Assembly (NCBI GenBank): GCA_003994795.1
Contig: AP018269.1
Coordinates: 6,537,687-6,601,686 of the forward strand
DNA from: Cylindrospermum sp. NIES-4074
GTDB taxonomy: Bacteria > Cyanobacteriota > Cyanobacteriia > Cyanobacteriales > Nostocaceae
Length of the DNA: 64,000 bases
Direction of reading: 5' to 3'
In this document: one piece after another, positions 9,739 through 18,065 of the stretch
How the letters are laid out: every line of letters starts with the position of its first letter
How positions within the stretch are numbered: the first letter of the stretch is position 1
Notes under the pieces: model-generated
The model's input: only the letters and a program-made list of their open reading frames with translations
Database searches by the model: none
Told to the model about the DNA's origin: nothing
Program-made: the position numbers and the translations under genes

Positions 9739-11397
9739 TTAATGCCAAACAAACACTTTAGCTTCATATGGCCCTAAGTCGGTGATGATACTATCATCCC
9801 CAGCTTCAATATCATAATTTCCTGTCCATTCATGCCACGTACCGTTACATGGAAAGTTATCAATGCGATAACCAGCTAAGAAGTTTTCAGAAAAATTCGC
9901 CACCACAACTACACGAGAACCTTCATCATTCCAACGACTATAAGCTAGTACCTTGGATTCTACATTTTCATGAATGAAATCAATATTTTCTGTGTAGAGA
10001 GCATGATTCTCTTTACGCAGATTAATCAAACCTTTGTAGTATGCAAACAGGTTGCTATTTAAGTCATTTCCTAGCAGAGTCCAATCAATTTTAGATGGTT
10101 CTGGTTGTTTGGGTTTGTACTCGCCAAATTCTTCTCCCATCCAAATCAATGGTACACCAACAGATGTCATGAGAATAGCTACTCCCAATTTAGCCCGCCT
10201 AAAAGCTTCTTCGCCCAAAATCTGACGATTAGCCAGTTCTACCATGAGATGATCATGGTCATGGTTGGTGAGATAATTCACCACATTAGTTGCACCCAAA
10301 AACCCTTGGCGTTTGGCATCTATGACATCTTTAAGGTTTTCTAAATCAAATGTATCACCGCAAATATGTACTGTGATTGTATGCCGGAAACTATCATGCC
10401 AGCATCCATCCATTGGCCCATCTACATTAGTGATGCTGGGAGTTTCGGGAATATGTTCTGCAATGTTGTAAAAAGGCTTAGAACCAGCAGTTTGTTTGGC
10501 TTCCTGAACAACCCAGTGCATAAAATCGTAGTTAGCAATTTGCCTGGCTGCATCATAGCGAATACCATCTATGTGATATTCCTGAATCCAATAATTTATC
10601 GTATCACCGATAAATTTACGTGCTGGATAAATGTCTAATTTTTCATCGTAATGTTCATAATTAAACTCAGGGCCCCAATTATTATCAGGGTCACGAGGGG
10701 AGTGATGATACCAATAATCATGGTCAATCTGAGTTAAGGGACTGCTAGCTTCTGAGTGGTTAAAAATCCCGTCCATGATGACGCGAATGCCTCTAGCATG
10801 GCATTCATCAATCAGATTTTTTAACTCGGCTGTAGAACCATAACTAGATTCTGTAGCAAAGAAGTAACGGGGATTATAACCCCAGCTATAATCTCCTGGA
10901 TATTCTTTGATGGGCATCAACTCAATAGCATTGATTCCTAAATCACACAAATAATCTAATTTCTCAAGGACGTGTTTATATTTGCCTCTTGCATAAGGGT
11001 CATCCTCACCGCCGGAAAAATCTCCAACATGGAGTTCATAAAATACTAATTCATGGTCAGCAGGCAAGGGTTTATCATCATGTTGCCAAACATAAGTATC
11101 GGTAATTCTTTCGCCATCTTTAATGCGGGTAACACCATTGTCTTTGCCGCTCAATTCATTAATATCAGTTGCATAAGGGTCTGTTACATCTACCCATTGT
11201 TCTGGTTCAAAAAACCATGAATTTGACTGCACACGGAATTTATATTGATAAACACCATCTGCTAATTCCACGGTTGTGTGAAAGTATCCTTCATGATCTT
11301 TTTCCATCTTAATTTCTTGCCAATCGGAAAAAGAACCAATTAATGCGGCTCCCTTGTTATAGGGCGCAAATAATTTAAATTCAATTGGATTTGCCAT
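9739..11397 (-). CDS. GH13 alpha-amylase-family glycoside hydrolase with N-terminal CBM48-like domain
   Basis: The 552-residue cytoplasmic protein (no signal peptide) probably acts on glycogen-type alpha-glucans. An N-terminal beta-sandwich (about 5-100, with GSFSDWQ and DGVYQYKF motifs) is typical of CBM48/isoamylase N-domains. The TIM barrel has the four GH13 regions: DGIFNHS, GIRYDAAR (nucleophile Asp282), AEHI (acid/base Glu314) and LTNHDHD (Asp380). A C-terminal beta domain follows. The layout resembles GlgB-like alpha-amylases seen in cyanobacteria, but the protein is shorter than a branching enzyme (over 620 residues), so hydrolase is the more cautious name. It stands alone, without other glycogen genes. 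Confidence 0.88.
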   Translation of the reverse strand: MANPIEFKLFAPYNKGAALIGSFSDWQEIKMEKDHEGYFHTTVELADGVYQYKFRVQSNSWFFEPEQWVDVTDPYATDINELSGKDNGVTRIKDGERITDTYVWQHDDKPLPADHELVFYELHVGDFSGGEDDPYARGKYKHVLEKLDYLCDLGINAIELMPIKEYPGDYSWGYNPRYFFATESSYGSTAELKNLIDECHARGIRVIMDGIFNHSEASSPLTQIDHDYWYHHSPRDPDNNWGPEFNYEHYDEKLDIYPARKFIGDTINYWIQEYHIDGIRYDAARQIANYDFMHWVVQEAKQTAGSKPFYNIAEHIPETPSITNVDGPMDGCWHDSFRHTITVHICGDTFDLENLKDVIDAKRQGFLGATNVVNYLTNHDHDHLMVELANRQILGEEAFRRAKLGVAILMTSVGVPLIWMGEEFGEYKPKQPEPSKIDWTLLGNDLNSNLFAYYKGLINLRKENHALYTENIDFIHENVESKVLAYSRWNDEGSRVVVVANFSENFLAGYRIDNFPCNGTWHEWTGNYDIEAGDDSIITDLGPYEAKVFVWH

Positions 11398-11734
11398 AAA
11401 TAGAATTATTGTGAATAGCGAAAAAAGTTATTGAAATCATTTTCTGATGGTTAAATAAATTAGTAAATCTCTCTGGGGTATTAATTATATGTTAATCTCT
11501 ATATCTTTAGACATGAATTTGAAAATTGAACTTGTTTTTTATTGCTTTTTGACTGAATTAACTGTAATACATTTTTACTATAAATTAGGCAATGCCATAG
11601 CACAAAATCAAAATATCATTGCATTCACGCAATAAAATATTTTATAAAAGAAGTATAAATTACTGTTGATATCCGAAATAGCGGATATTTGGTAGACAAT
11701 ATCCAAATATCTACCAAATATCTACTGCTTAAAA
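11398..11734. other. AT-rich intergenic region with small hairpins
   Basis: Near 11668-11725 the pieces GATATCCG...CGGATATTTGGTAGA and ATATCTACC repeat and can pair with each other, giving overlapping small hairpins at the 3' side of the next minus-strand gene. Nothing else is visible. Confidence 0.5.
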
Positions 11735-12112
11735 CTAACCTATTTTACCAGTTGTTTGTTGCAGATGACTTAATAACCAATTTGCTGCGGTCGCTCTACG
11801 AGTTTGTCGAGGGCCAAATTCACCAATTTTATAACCTTTGAAACCAAGTTTTTCTTTAAGTATTTGCTTGTTTTCTTGGGGAATAGAACGGGTTAACTTA
11901 ACTGTGGCGGGGCGAGAATCGATAAAATCTGGTGGTTGGGGGTATTCATCTCGCCATTCTGGTGCTACGTCATTATTATCCCATTTTTCAGTTGTGGCGT
12001 TGTAGCGATAGCCTAAGTAGTGCCATACTAACTGGTTGACAGTAGAATCATCAATTTGCTCGTTGATGATTGCCCAAATGGTTTCTGTGTTGAGTGGTGG
12101 CAGGTTAGACAT
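11735..12112 (-). CDS. DUF1823-like conserved cyanobacterial protein
   Basis: A 125-residue soluble protein. The central block DVAPEWRDEYPQPPDFI, RPATVKLTRSIP and the end GEFGPRQTRRATAANWLL match, from memory, a highly conserved cyanobacterial family annotated as DUF1823. Its function is unknown. Strong conservation of charged and proline residues suggests a binding role. It forms a single-gene unit between repeat-rich regions. Confidence 0.72.
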   Translation of the reverse strand: MSNLPPLNTETIWAIINEQIDDSTVNQLVWHYLGYRYNATTEKWDNNDVAPEWRDEYPQPPDFIDSRPATVKLTRSIPQENKQILKEKLGFKGYKIGEFGPRQTRRATAANWLLSHLQQTTGKIG

Positions 12113-12917
12113 AAGTAATTCAAAAGTTGTCAGTGATCGATGGTCGGTGGCAATATAATGACTAAGCTATTGTACATTTAAGTTGCATATTTAGGGCAGG
12201 CAATGTGCCCAATACACAAGAGTTTTATCAAATTAAAATATACATATTAAATGTGTTTTAGCTTACTAATTTATGGCTGTATATAAGTTAAATGCACAGT
12301 ACAAGTAGTGAAAATTTATCACTATCCTGGTAGACTATTAGATATAGGAATAATTTTATCCTTTTCTAAACTCAGCGAAAGATTTATCTGCAACTATTAA
12401 ATAAAGCTATAGGAATCATATTTATTTTTTGAAAAAATGGCCTATTAACCTTATAGAACCCTATTGCCTCATAGCCAACATAAGTAATATTATGTCCGGT
12501 TAAATAGTTATAATTAAATGTAGGTTGGGGAGCCAGTGCGTTGGGGAGACAGCGCCGTGGTGAGGCAGCGCGGTCTTGGGGGTTTCCCCCATGAGCGACT
12601 GCCGAAAGGGTTTCCCGACTTGAGGCGACTGTCGTCGGCTCTGCCGACTTAAAGCAACTGGCGTTTGAGGGACGAAACCCAACACAACCTTTATGAATGT
12701 TGGGTTCTCACACGGTAAGCCCAACCTACTAATAAAAGTTTTATGCTAACTAATTATCCGGACATGATATGAGTTCATGAATCAAATCGGACTGCTATAG
12801 TATGCAGAGATATGATGAGCAATCAAGAGATTAAAATTTCCAGTTAGAGTTAAAAACCTGATTATGTCTTCACAAACTAGGTAGACTGGAAATCGTCAAC
12901 AATAAACCAATCAGAGA
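12113..12917. other. Intergenic region containing a MITE-like element
   Basis: The first 370 bases are AT-rich and featureless to my reading. The element at 12489-12769 fills most of the rest. The final 150 bases precede the acylphosphatase gene. Confidence 0.6.
12489..12769. mobile_element. MITE-like element, long copy (about 281 bp) with a nested repeat
   Basis: Ends read TATGTCCGGTTAAAT on the left and ATTATCCGGACATGATA on the right, an imperfect terminal inverted repeat. The outer parts match the 146-bp copy at 56733-56878 (opposite orientation): both have AAATGTAGGTTGGG and TAATAAAAGTTTTATGC. About 135 extra bases (roughly 12530-12665) sit between GGTTGGG and GAGGGACGAAACCC. These begin GAGCCAGTGCG and end AACTGGCG, resembling the ends of the 79-bp repeat, so one repeat has entered the other. 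It has no coding capacity. Confidence 0.7.
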
Positions 12918-13211
12918 GTGAATCCCAGTTCAATGCCAAAATTAATCCGCGCTCATGTATTCATTACTGGCCGAGTCCAAGGTGTGGGGTATCGCTACGC
13001 TACTGTGGATACAGCTAGTCAGTTGGGGTTAACTGGTTGGGTACGGAATCTCCCCGATAACCGTGTGGAAGCGGTATTTGAGGGGGTGGAAGAGATTGTG
13101 GCAGAGATGGTGCGCTGGTGTCACTCTGGGCCACCTGCTGCTGTGGTAAAGGAAGTTGTGGTTGAGTATGAAGAACCGGAAGGATTGCGGGGATTTGAAG
13201 TTAGGGGGTAG
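12918..13211 (+). CDS. acyP: Acylphosphatase
   Basis: A small alpha/beta enzyme hydrolysing acyl phosphates. The signature GRVQGVGYR gives the phosphate-binding loop with its catalytic Arg, and the GWVRNLPDNRVE motif holds the conserved Asn. The frame opens with a GTG (97 residues); an ATG five codons later (12933) gives a 92-residue protein, nearer the usual size. Acylphosphatase is normally a stand-alone housekeeping gene, as here. Confidence 0.92.
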   Translation: MNPSSMPKLIRAHVFITGRVQGVGYRYATVDTASQLGLTGWVRNLPDNRVEAVFEGVEEIVAEMVRWCHSGPPAAVVKEVVVEYEEPEGLRGFEVRG

Positions 13212-13455
13212 CGATCGCCATTTTACCCTCTAAATTCAGCTTACCATTCATTGGTAAACATCTATCTGACAATATTCTTCACCGTGCAGATATAAACGGA
13301 TCACACGCTGCATTAGCCTGATGTGATATTTTTAGCATAATATTCTCCGGCAATTTGATTGAATTACCGGGGATTTGTAGTAAGTTATGTTTACCCCTAA
13401 AAGCAGAGTAATTATGTTGACCAAGTTTTTTCTGACCCGACTGTTGGGTGAAGCG

Positions 13456-14481
13456 ATGGTTCGTATAGGCCCCAACCTGAAAAGATTCAGGCACCGCACC
13501 CCCATAGCCGCCTTTTTCCTACTATTTGCAGTCGGACTAGGCATAACTTTAGCTATCTCTGCTTGTTCTCCAAACACCAGCGAGAACTCTGGAACAACAT
13601 CGACAGCTAGTAAAACTGTAGTTCGCATTGGCTACCAAAAAGCCTCAACTATTCTCTATGCATTGAAAGCCAAAGGACAATTAGAGAAAGCCTTCGCAAC
13701 TTCAGGCTCTACCGTTACTTGGTCTGAATTTCCTGCCGGGCCTCCCATGTTAGAGGCATTGAACGCTGGCAGCATTGACTTTGGTTATACCGGAGAAGCA
13801 CCACCTATATTTGCTCAAGCAGGGGGTATTCCTTTACTTTATGTTGCCTACGACCCTTGGAGTACCAAGGCTGAAGCCATCTTAGTTTCCAAGGATTCTC
13901 CTATTAAAAGTGTGGCTGAACTCAAGGGCAAAAAAATTGCCTTTGCCAAAGGCTCTAACGCTAACTACCTATTGGTAAAAGCGCTAGAAAAGGCAGGGAT
14001 ACAATACAGTGACATTACACCAGTAACTTTGCCCCCTGCGGATGCCCGTGCTGCATTTGAGAGCAAGAAGGTCGATGCTTGGGCAATTTGGGACCCTTAT
14101 TTAGCCGCAGCAGAAGCAGCAACAGGGGCACGCACTTTAACAGATGCGACGGGATTAGCTGCCAATCGCGGTTATTATCTCGCGGCAAAATCTTTTGTGG
14201 ATGCCCATCCAGATGCTTTGAAAATAGTTCTGGATGAGGTCAAGACAGTAAGCAACTGGGCAAAGAATAATCCGGCTGAAGTTGCAAAGTTGCTCTCCCC
14301 AGCGTTGGGTATAGATGCTGGTGTGTTAGAAACAGCAGAAAAGCGACGTGAGTATGACGTACTACCACTGACGGAGGAAGTGATTCGCAAACAGCAAGAA
14401 GTTGCTGATGCCTTCTACAAAATTAAACTGATACCCAAAGAAATCAAGGTCAAGGAAATTGTTTGGCAAGGTAATAAGTAA
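13456..14481 (+). CDS. ssuA: Aliphatic sulfonate ABC transporter substrate-binding lipoprotein (SsuA-like)
   Basis: Binds alkanesulfonate-type substrates outside the inner membrane and would deliver them to an ABC permease. The start is set at MVRIGPNLKR, giving a 36-residue lipoprotein signal ending in LAISAC (lipobox, Cys near residue 37); earlier in-frame starts exist (13387, 13420). The mature part begins TVVRIGYQK and contains PAGPPMLEALNAGSIDFGYTGEAPP, split here as PAGPPMLEAL and DFGYTGEAPP, typical of SsuA/nitrate/taurine-binding proteins. No ssuB or ssuC gene lies nearby, so this is an orphan binding protein. A ferredoxin remnant downstream (15109) may be a relic of a larger sulfonate locus. 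Confidence 0.85.
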   Translation: MVRIGPNLKRFRHRTPIAAFFLLFAVGLGITLAISACSPNTSENSGTTSTASKTVVRIGYQKASTILYALKAKGQLEKAFATSGSTVTWSEFPAGPPMLEALNAGSIDFGYTGEAPPIFAQAGGIPLLYVAYDPWSTKAEAILVSKDSPIKSVAELKGKKIAFAKGSNANYLLVKALEKAGIQYSDITPVTLPPADARAAFESKKVDAWAIWDPYLAAAEAATGARTLTDATGLAANRGYYLAAKSFVDAHPDALKIVLDEVKTVSNWAKNNPAEVAKLLSPALGIDAGVLETAEKRREYDVLPLTEEVIRKQQEVADAFYKIKLIPKEIKVKEIVWQGNK

Positions 14482-14577
14482 CGGATTAAAAGAAAGAGAT
14501 GCGTTAGTTATTGGGGGCGGTACAAATGGGTTCGCACTGAGGACACTGAGAGAATAAACAGAGGTGAAATAGTTTAT

Positions 14578-15039
14578 ATGAATCATAAAGTTGCTATTGT
14601 TGAAAAGTTTAAAATTAAACAAGCTGAAATTAAAGATGCACAACGAATAGCTATTCTTTGCGAGCAACTTGAATATACTGTTACGCAGCCACAGGTAGAG
14701 CAACGTCTTACCAAAATCCAAAATAACGATTCTCACATTGCTTATGTTGCGACTTTAGCAAATGAATATGTGATTGGTTGGGCACACGCTCATACTTATG
14801 ATTCAATAGTTGTTCCCACCCAGGTATTTCTTTTAGGGTTAGTTGTAGATAAAGATTATCGCCATAATGGAGTTGGTAGGCTGTTAATGCAGCAAATTGA
14901 AAAGTGGGCTGCTTTAGTTGGATGTGAGGGAGTTTTGCTCCGTTCTAATATTAAACGCCAAGAGGCTCACTTGTTTTATCAAAAAATTGGTTACACGAAT
15001 ATAAAACAGCAGAAGACATTTTATAAAAAGTTATCGTAA
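14578..15039 (+). CDS. GNAT-family N-acetyltransferase
   Basis: A 153-residue GNAT fold. The acetyl-CoA-binding motif A is LGLVVDKDYRHNGVGRLL (R-x-x-G-x-G near residues 98-104), and the C-terminal strand-helix HLFYQKIGY is typical. The substrate (amine, amino acid or drug) is not predictable. It starts about 96 bases after the ssuA-like gene on the same strand, so the two could be co-transcribed. The intervening spacer carries the motif GAGGACACTGAGAG, part of a common genomic repeat. Confidence 0.82.
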   Translation: MNHKVAIVEKFKIKQAEIKDAQRIAILCEQLEYTVTQPQVEQRLTKIQNNDSHIAYVATLANEYVIGWAHAHTYDSIVVPTQVFLLGLVVDKDYRHNGVGRLLMQQIEKWAALVGCEGVLLRSNIKRQEAHLFYQKIGYTNIKQQKTFYKKLS

Positions 15040-15108
15040 TAGATTTAAAATCTAAAGAATATAGTAAGACACCAAAAAGATGTAGTACTTACGCATCCCC
15101 TGGATGTA

Positions 15109-15294
15109 TTGACGAAAAATCCAGAAACGGGAAAAGCATATATGAAAGATGACGAGTGTTGGTTCTGTCTACCCTGCGAAAAGGAATGTCTCACCAACGC
15201 GATCGCAGTTCAAATTCCTTTTTTGTTACGATCAGGGTGGAGAAATGTTTGCAGATACAGGTTCCGAGTGAAATCAATGGGTGTCTACCATTAG
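15109..15294 (+). pseudogene. Remnant of a 4Fe-4S ferredoxin (C-terminal half)
   Basis: The frame from a TTG at 15109 reads NPETGKAYMKDDECWFC then PCEKECLTNAIAVQIP. This is the second cluster-binding half (CxxCxxCxxxC, with a Leu replacing the usual Pro) of a dicluster ferredoxin. The N-terminal half with the first cluster is absent, and after SGW the sequence no longer looks like protein. I infer a 5'-truncated relic. Ferredoxins of this type occur with sulfonate or sulfur genes, consistent with the ssuA-like gene upstream. Confidence 0.55.
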
Positions 15295-15571
15295 AATTGA
15301 TTGCGAACCCAGATTCTTCGACCATTTCTCTAAACACGTAGCAAGAATTCGTCTTTTGCTCTGCTATGTACACCACAAATTGACTGAGAATAATGTCGTC
15401 TTTATTACCGTTGTACACTAGTGCAACATTAAACCGAAGTTTCATCATAATTTCTTCCGTATACTCAAGCAGTTGAGACGCATGACAAAAGTTAAAGAAG
15501 ATAGCTTTCTTTATATTCCGATAAATTAGAGTTGAACATTTTTTACCTTCTTCTTTACAAAATTTGTGCAT
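15191..15571 (-). CDS. Hypothetical protein, 126 aa, doubtful
   Basis: An open frame between the ferredoxin remnant and the LeuA/NifV-like gene. The middle (KLRFNVALVYNGNKDD and the following VVYIAEQK) has protein-like alternation and a plausible second start at MMKLRF, but its C-terminus overlaps the ferredoxin remnant on the other strand, which weakens the case. It resembles no family I know. It may be a small orphan gene or chance. Confidence 0.3.
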   Translation of the reverse strand: MHKFCKEEGKKCSTLIYRNIKKAIFFNFCHASQLLEYTEEIMMKLRFNVALVYNGNKDDIILSQFVVYIAEQKTNSCYVFREMVEESGFAINSNGRHPLISLGTCICKHFSTLIVTKKEFELRSRW

Positions 15572-15647
15572 TTTTTAAATCAAGATCCAGGTATAATCAC
15601 TCACAGCCTAGTCTTAGTGAAAATCCATCCCTAAATTTATAGTAGAT

Positions 15648-16859
15648 ATGGTGCAAATTCTCGATTCTACCCTGAGAGAGGGAGAACAAACTCCTGGAGT
15701 TTATTTTTCTCCTGAAACAAAATTAGCAATTGCCCAGTTTTTAGATCAGATAGGAGTTGATATTATTGAAGCTGGTAATCCCGCAGTAGATAGGGAAATT
15801 GCTCTAGCCACAACCCGAATTGCCAACGCTGGACTTAAGGCCAAAATCGGCGCTCATTCACTTTGTAGAATAGATGATGTGAAAAAAGCACTAGATTGTG
15901 GTGTTAGCTTTTTAGGAATATTTTTTAGTGTTTCTCAAAAAAGATTGCTACAAGACTACAATTTAGGTTTAGAAAAAGCTATAGAGAAAATTGTAGAAGT
16001 CATAAGTTATGCCAGAGAGCAGCAGAATAACTTATTAATTCGGTATACACCAGAAGATACGGTTCGCTCACCTATAGAAGATGTGATTGAGGCAGCGAGT
16101 GCCGCAGTACAAGCAGGAGCTAATATAATCAGTATAGCTGATACGACTGGATACACATCACCATTTCATCAAAACCGCACTATTTCTCATTATGTAAAAA
16201 CTCTGAAGGAGGAACTTGCAAAACGGAAATTATATCCTCAGATAGAGGTTCATTGTCACAACGATAGAGGTTTAGCCTTAGCAAATGCACTTGATGCTTA
16301 CAGGGCTGGTGCTGACATTATTGATGTAACTGTGATGGGGCTGGGAGAACGTTCTGGTATTGTCGATTTGGCAGAATTACTTGTAAATTTAACAGACATG
16401 GTTGAGGGAAAACCCTTGTGGGACTTAAGTTATTTAAAAGACTTATATGATATGGTAAGCGAGCATTCCCATATTTCTATTCCTCCTCATCACCCCTTAG
16501 TGGGCAAAAATGCTTTTACTCACTATGCAGGTGTTCATGTTAAAGCTATAGCCAAAGATGAAGAACTTTATCAAAGTTTAAATCCAGAAATAGTAGGCAG
16601 AAAAAGTAGTTTTGCATTAGGAATGCAATCAGGATTGACTGCTGTGGAACTAGCCTTACAGCAGATTGGTAGAGCAGACCTGGTGGAAAAAAAAGACTTA
16701 GTGGCTAAAATTCTTCAAGAAATTAAAGAGATTGCTAAAAGAGGAACCCCCATTGATATTGAGAAGGAATTGCCAGAAGTTGTGAAACGCTGCTGCACCA
16801 TTAGTCTTCCCATTACTAATGAAATTTGTACCGTTTCTGTTCGAGGTACAACATTTTAA
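15648..16859 (+). CDS. Homocitrate synthase / 2-isopropylmalate synthase family enzyme
   Basis: A 403-residue DRE-TIM metallolyase condensing acetyl-CoA with a 2-oxoacid. Motifs: LDSTLREGEQTPG (residues 5-17), HCHNDRGLALAN (metal-binding HxH) and GLGERSG. The C-terminal part has HYAGVHVKAI and a GRKSSFALGMQSG loop, as in the NifV/homocitrate synthase group. Length is near NifV (about 380) and far shorter than LeuA with its regulatory domain (over 500). No nif genes are nearby. The downstream membrane hydroxylase and MFS exporter suggest a small special pathway, possibly chain elongation of an aromatic or branched 2-oxoacid as in HphA-type enzymes. The substrate is unknown. Confidence 0.85.
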   Translation: MVQILDSTLREGEQTPGVYFSPETKLAIAQFLDQIGVDIIEAGNPAVDREIALATTRIANAGLKAKIGAHSLCRIDDVKKALDCGVSFLGIFFSVSQKRLLQDYNLGLEKAIEKIVEVISYAREQQNNLLIRYTPEDTVRSPIEDVIEAASAAVQAGANIISIADTTGYTSPFHQNRTISHYVKTLKEELAKRKLYPQIEVHCHNDRGLALANALDAYRAGADIIDVTVMGLGERSGIVDLAELLVNLTDMVEGKPLWDLSYLKDLYDMVSEHSHISIPPHHPLVGKNAFTHYAGVHVKAIAKDEELYQSLNPEIVGRKSSFALGMQSGLTAVELALQQIGRADLVEKKDLVAKILQEIKEIAKRGTPIDIEKELPEVVKRCCTISLPITNEICTVSVRGTTF

Positions 16860-16921
16860 GATATTCTATACCTTGGATAAGGGCAGTATATTTCCCATAT
16901 CTATATTCACAGGAGGCTCCT

Positions 16922-17887
16922 ATGGAAATAATAACGTCAATATTGCAGAACTGTTTGTACCCACTAAAACAGGTACTCATACCAGATTCTCAGGTTTACT
17001 GGCTGTATTTGCTTTCCTCGTTATTCATAACACTGCTGCTCTATCTACTGCACCTTACCAAGACAGAAGAAAAGAAAAGCTTACTAGAATACTGCTTTCC
17101 GAAAGATGTTTATCTTCATCCTTCCGCCATTTTGGATTACCAAAACTATTTGCCTATGGCGTTGATCAAAAGCTTTCTCATATTACCAATCACCACAGTT
17201 ATATCTGCAACAGTTATTGCTGGTGCAGTTAGCAGTTTTTTAACCTACCTAACTGGCATCACTACTCTTTTTCCCGTCACCGAACCACAGCTTTGGCATC
17301 ATGTTGCATTTAGCATTTTTTTGATCCTAGCTATTGACTTTGGCTATTTCTACAATCATTACCTCAGACATGAAATTCCTCTGCTCTGGGTATTCCATAA
17401 AGTCCATCATACGGCTGAAGTTCTTACCCCATTTACTTTATTCCGCCATCATCCTCTGGATTATGTTTTCCAAACAATAGCAGTTTCTCTCTGTTCGGGT
17501 ATAGCAGTAGGGTTGTGGACGTACCTGTTCGGTGGTCAAATGCAGGTTTTATATCTCAATGGTATTCCCTTTCTGCTGTTTGTCTTTTATCTCACTGGGA
17601 ATTTTCGCCATTCTCATATTTGGCTAGCATTTCCTTACTGGGTCAGCCATATTTTCATGAGTCCGGCTCAACACTATATTCATCATGCCAACGAGTCGAA
17701 GTATTACGATAAAAATTACGGAAAGATATTTTCAATCTGGGACTGGATATTTGGTACATTGTACGTGCCAAAGAGCTATGAGAAGCTGGATTTAGGTTTA
17801 CCTGGTGAGGAAGGAAAGGAGTTTGATACTGTGGCAAACTTCTATTTACAGCCATTTAAAACAATGCTCCCAACTTCAAAAGACTAA
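16922..17887 (+). CDS. Fatty acid hydroxylase / sterol desaturase superfamily membrane protein
   Basis: The start is chosen at MEIITS, preceded by a strong AGGAGG five bases upstream; a longer frame is open but not needed. The 321-residue protein has membrane helices at about 25-45, 80-110 and 125-145 and a further pair near 185-230. Di-iron histidine clusters: H146xxxH150, H159xxHH163, H176-H177, H230xH232 and H251xxHH255, as in C-5 sterol desaturases, carotene hydroxylases and related oxygenases. It probably hydroxylates a lipid-like or membrane-dissolved substrate. It lies 62 bases after the LeuA/NifV-like gene on the same strand, a likely operon. Confidence 0.85.
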   Translation: MEIITSILQNCLYPLKQVLIPDSQVYWLYLLSSLFITLLLYLLHLTKTEEKKSLLEYCFPKDVYLHPSAILDYQNYLPMALIKSFLILPITTVISATVIAGAVSSFLTYLTGITTLFPVTEPQLWHHVAFSIFLILAIDFGYFYNHYLRHEIPLLWVFHKVHHTAEVLTPFTLFRHHPLDYVFQTIAVSLCSGIAVGLWTYLFGGQMQVLYLNGIPFLLFVFYLTGNFRHSHIWLAFPYWVSHIFMSPAQHYIHHANESKYYDKNYGKIFSIWDWIFGTLYVPKSYEKLDLGLPGEEGKEFDTVANFYLQPFKTMLPTSKD

Positions 17888-18065
17888 AATCCTCCCTGCT
17901 CATCACTTCTTAGAGGTGATACCAAATCACCCAATTAGATGTAAGACTAAAACAAAGGGTTGCTGATTTTGGGAATATTTTTGGATGTGAAAGAGAAACT
18001 TCCATCTCCAAAAGTATTCCCTAATGACAGTAATGCTATTAGGTAGGCTAGAAAAGATAGTTCTA

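Noticed and set aside
9303-9748. Minus-strand open frames of 68 and 94 codons
   Set aside because: They are translations of C/G-tract repeats and the 79-bp element, with no protein-like composition.
12500-12724. Open frame of 74 codons in the MITE copy
   Set aside because: It lies wholly within the repeat element and reads repeat sequence; the corresponding frame is absent in the short copy.
15648-16859. Assignment as nifV
   Set aside because: No nif genes nearby and the substrate determinants are not readable; kept as a family-level call.
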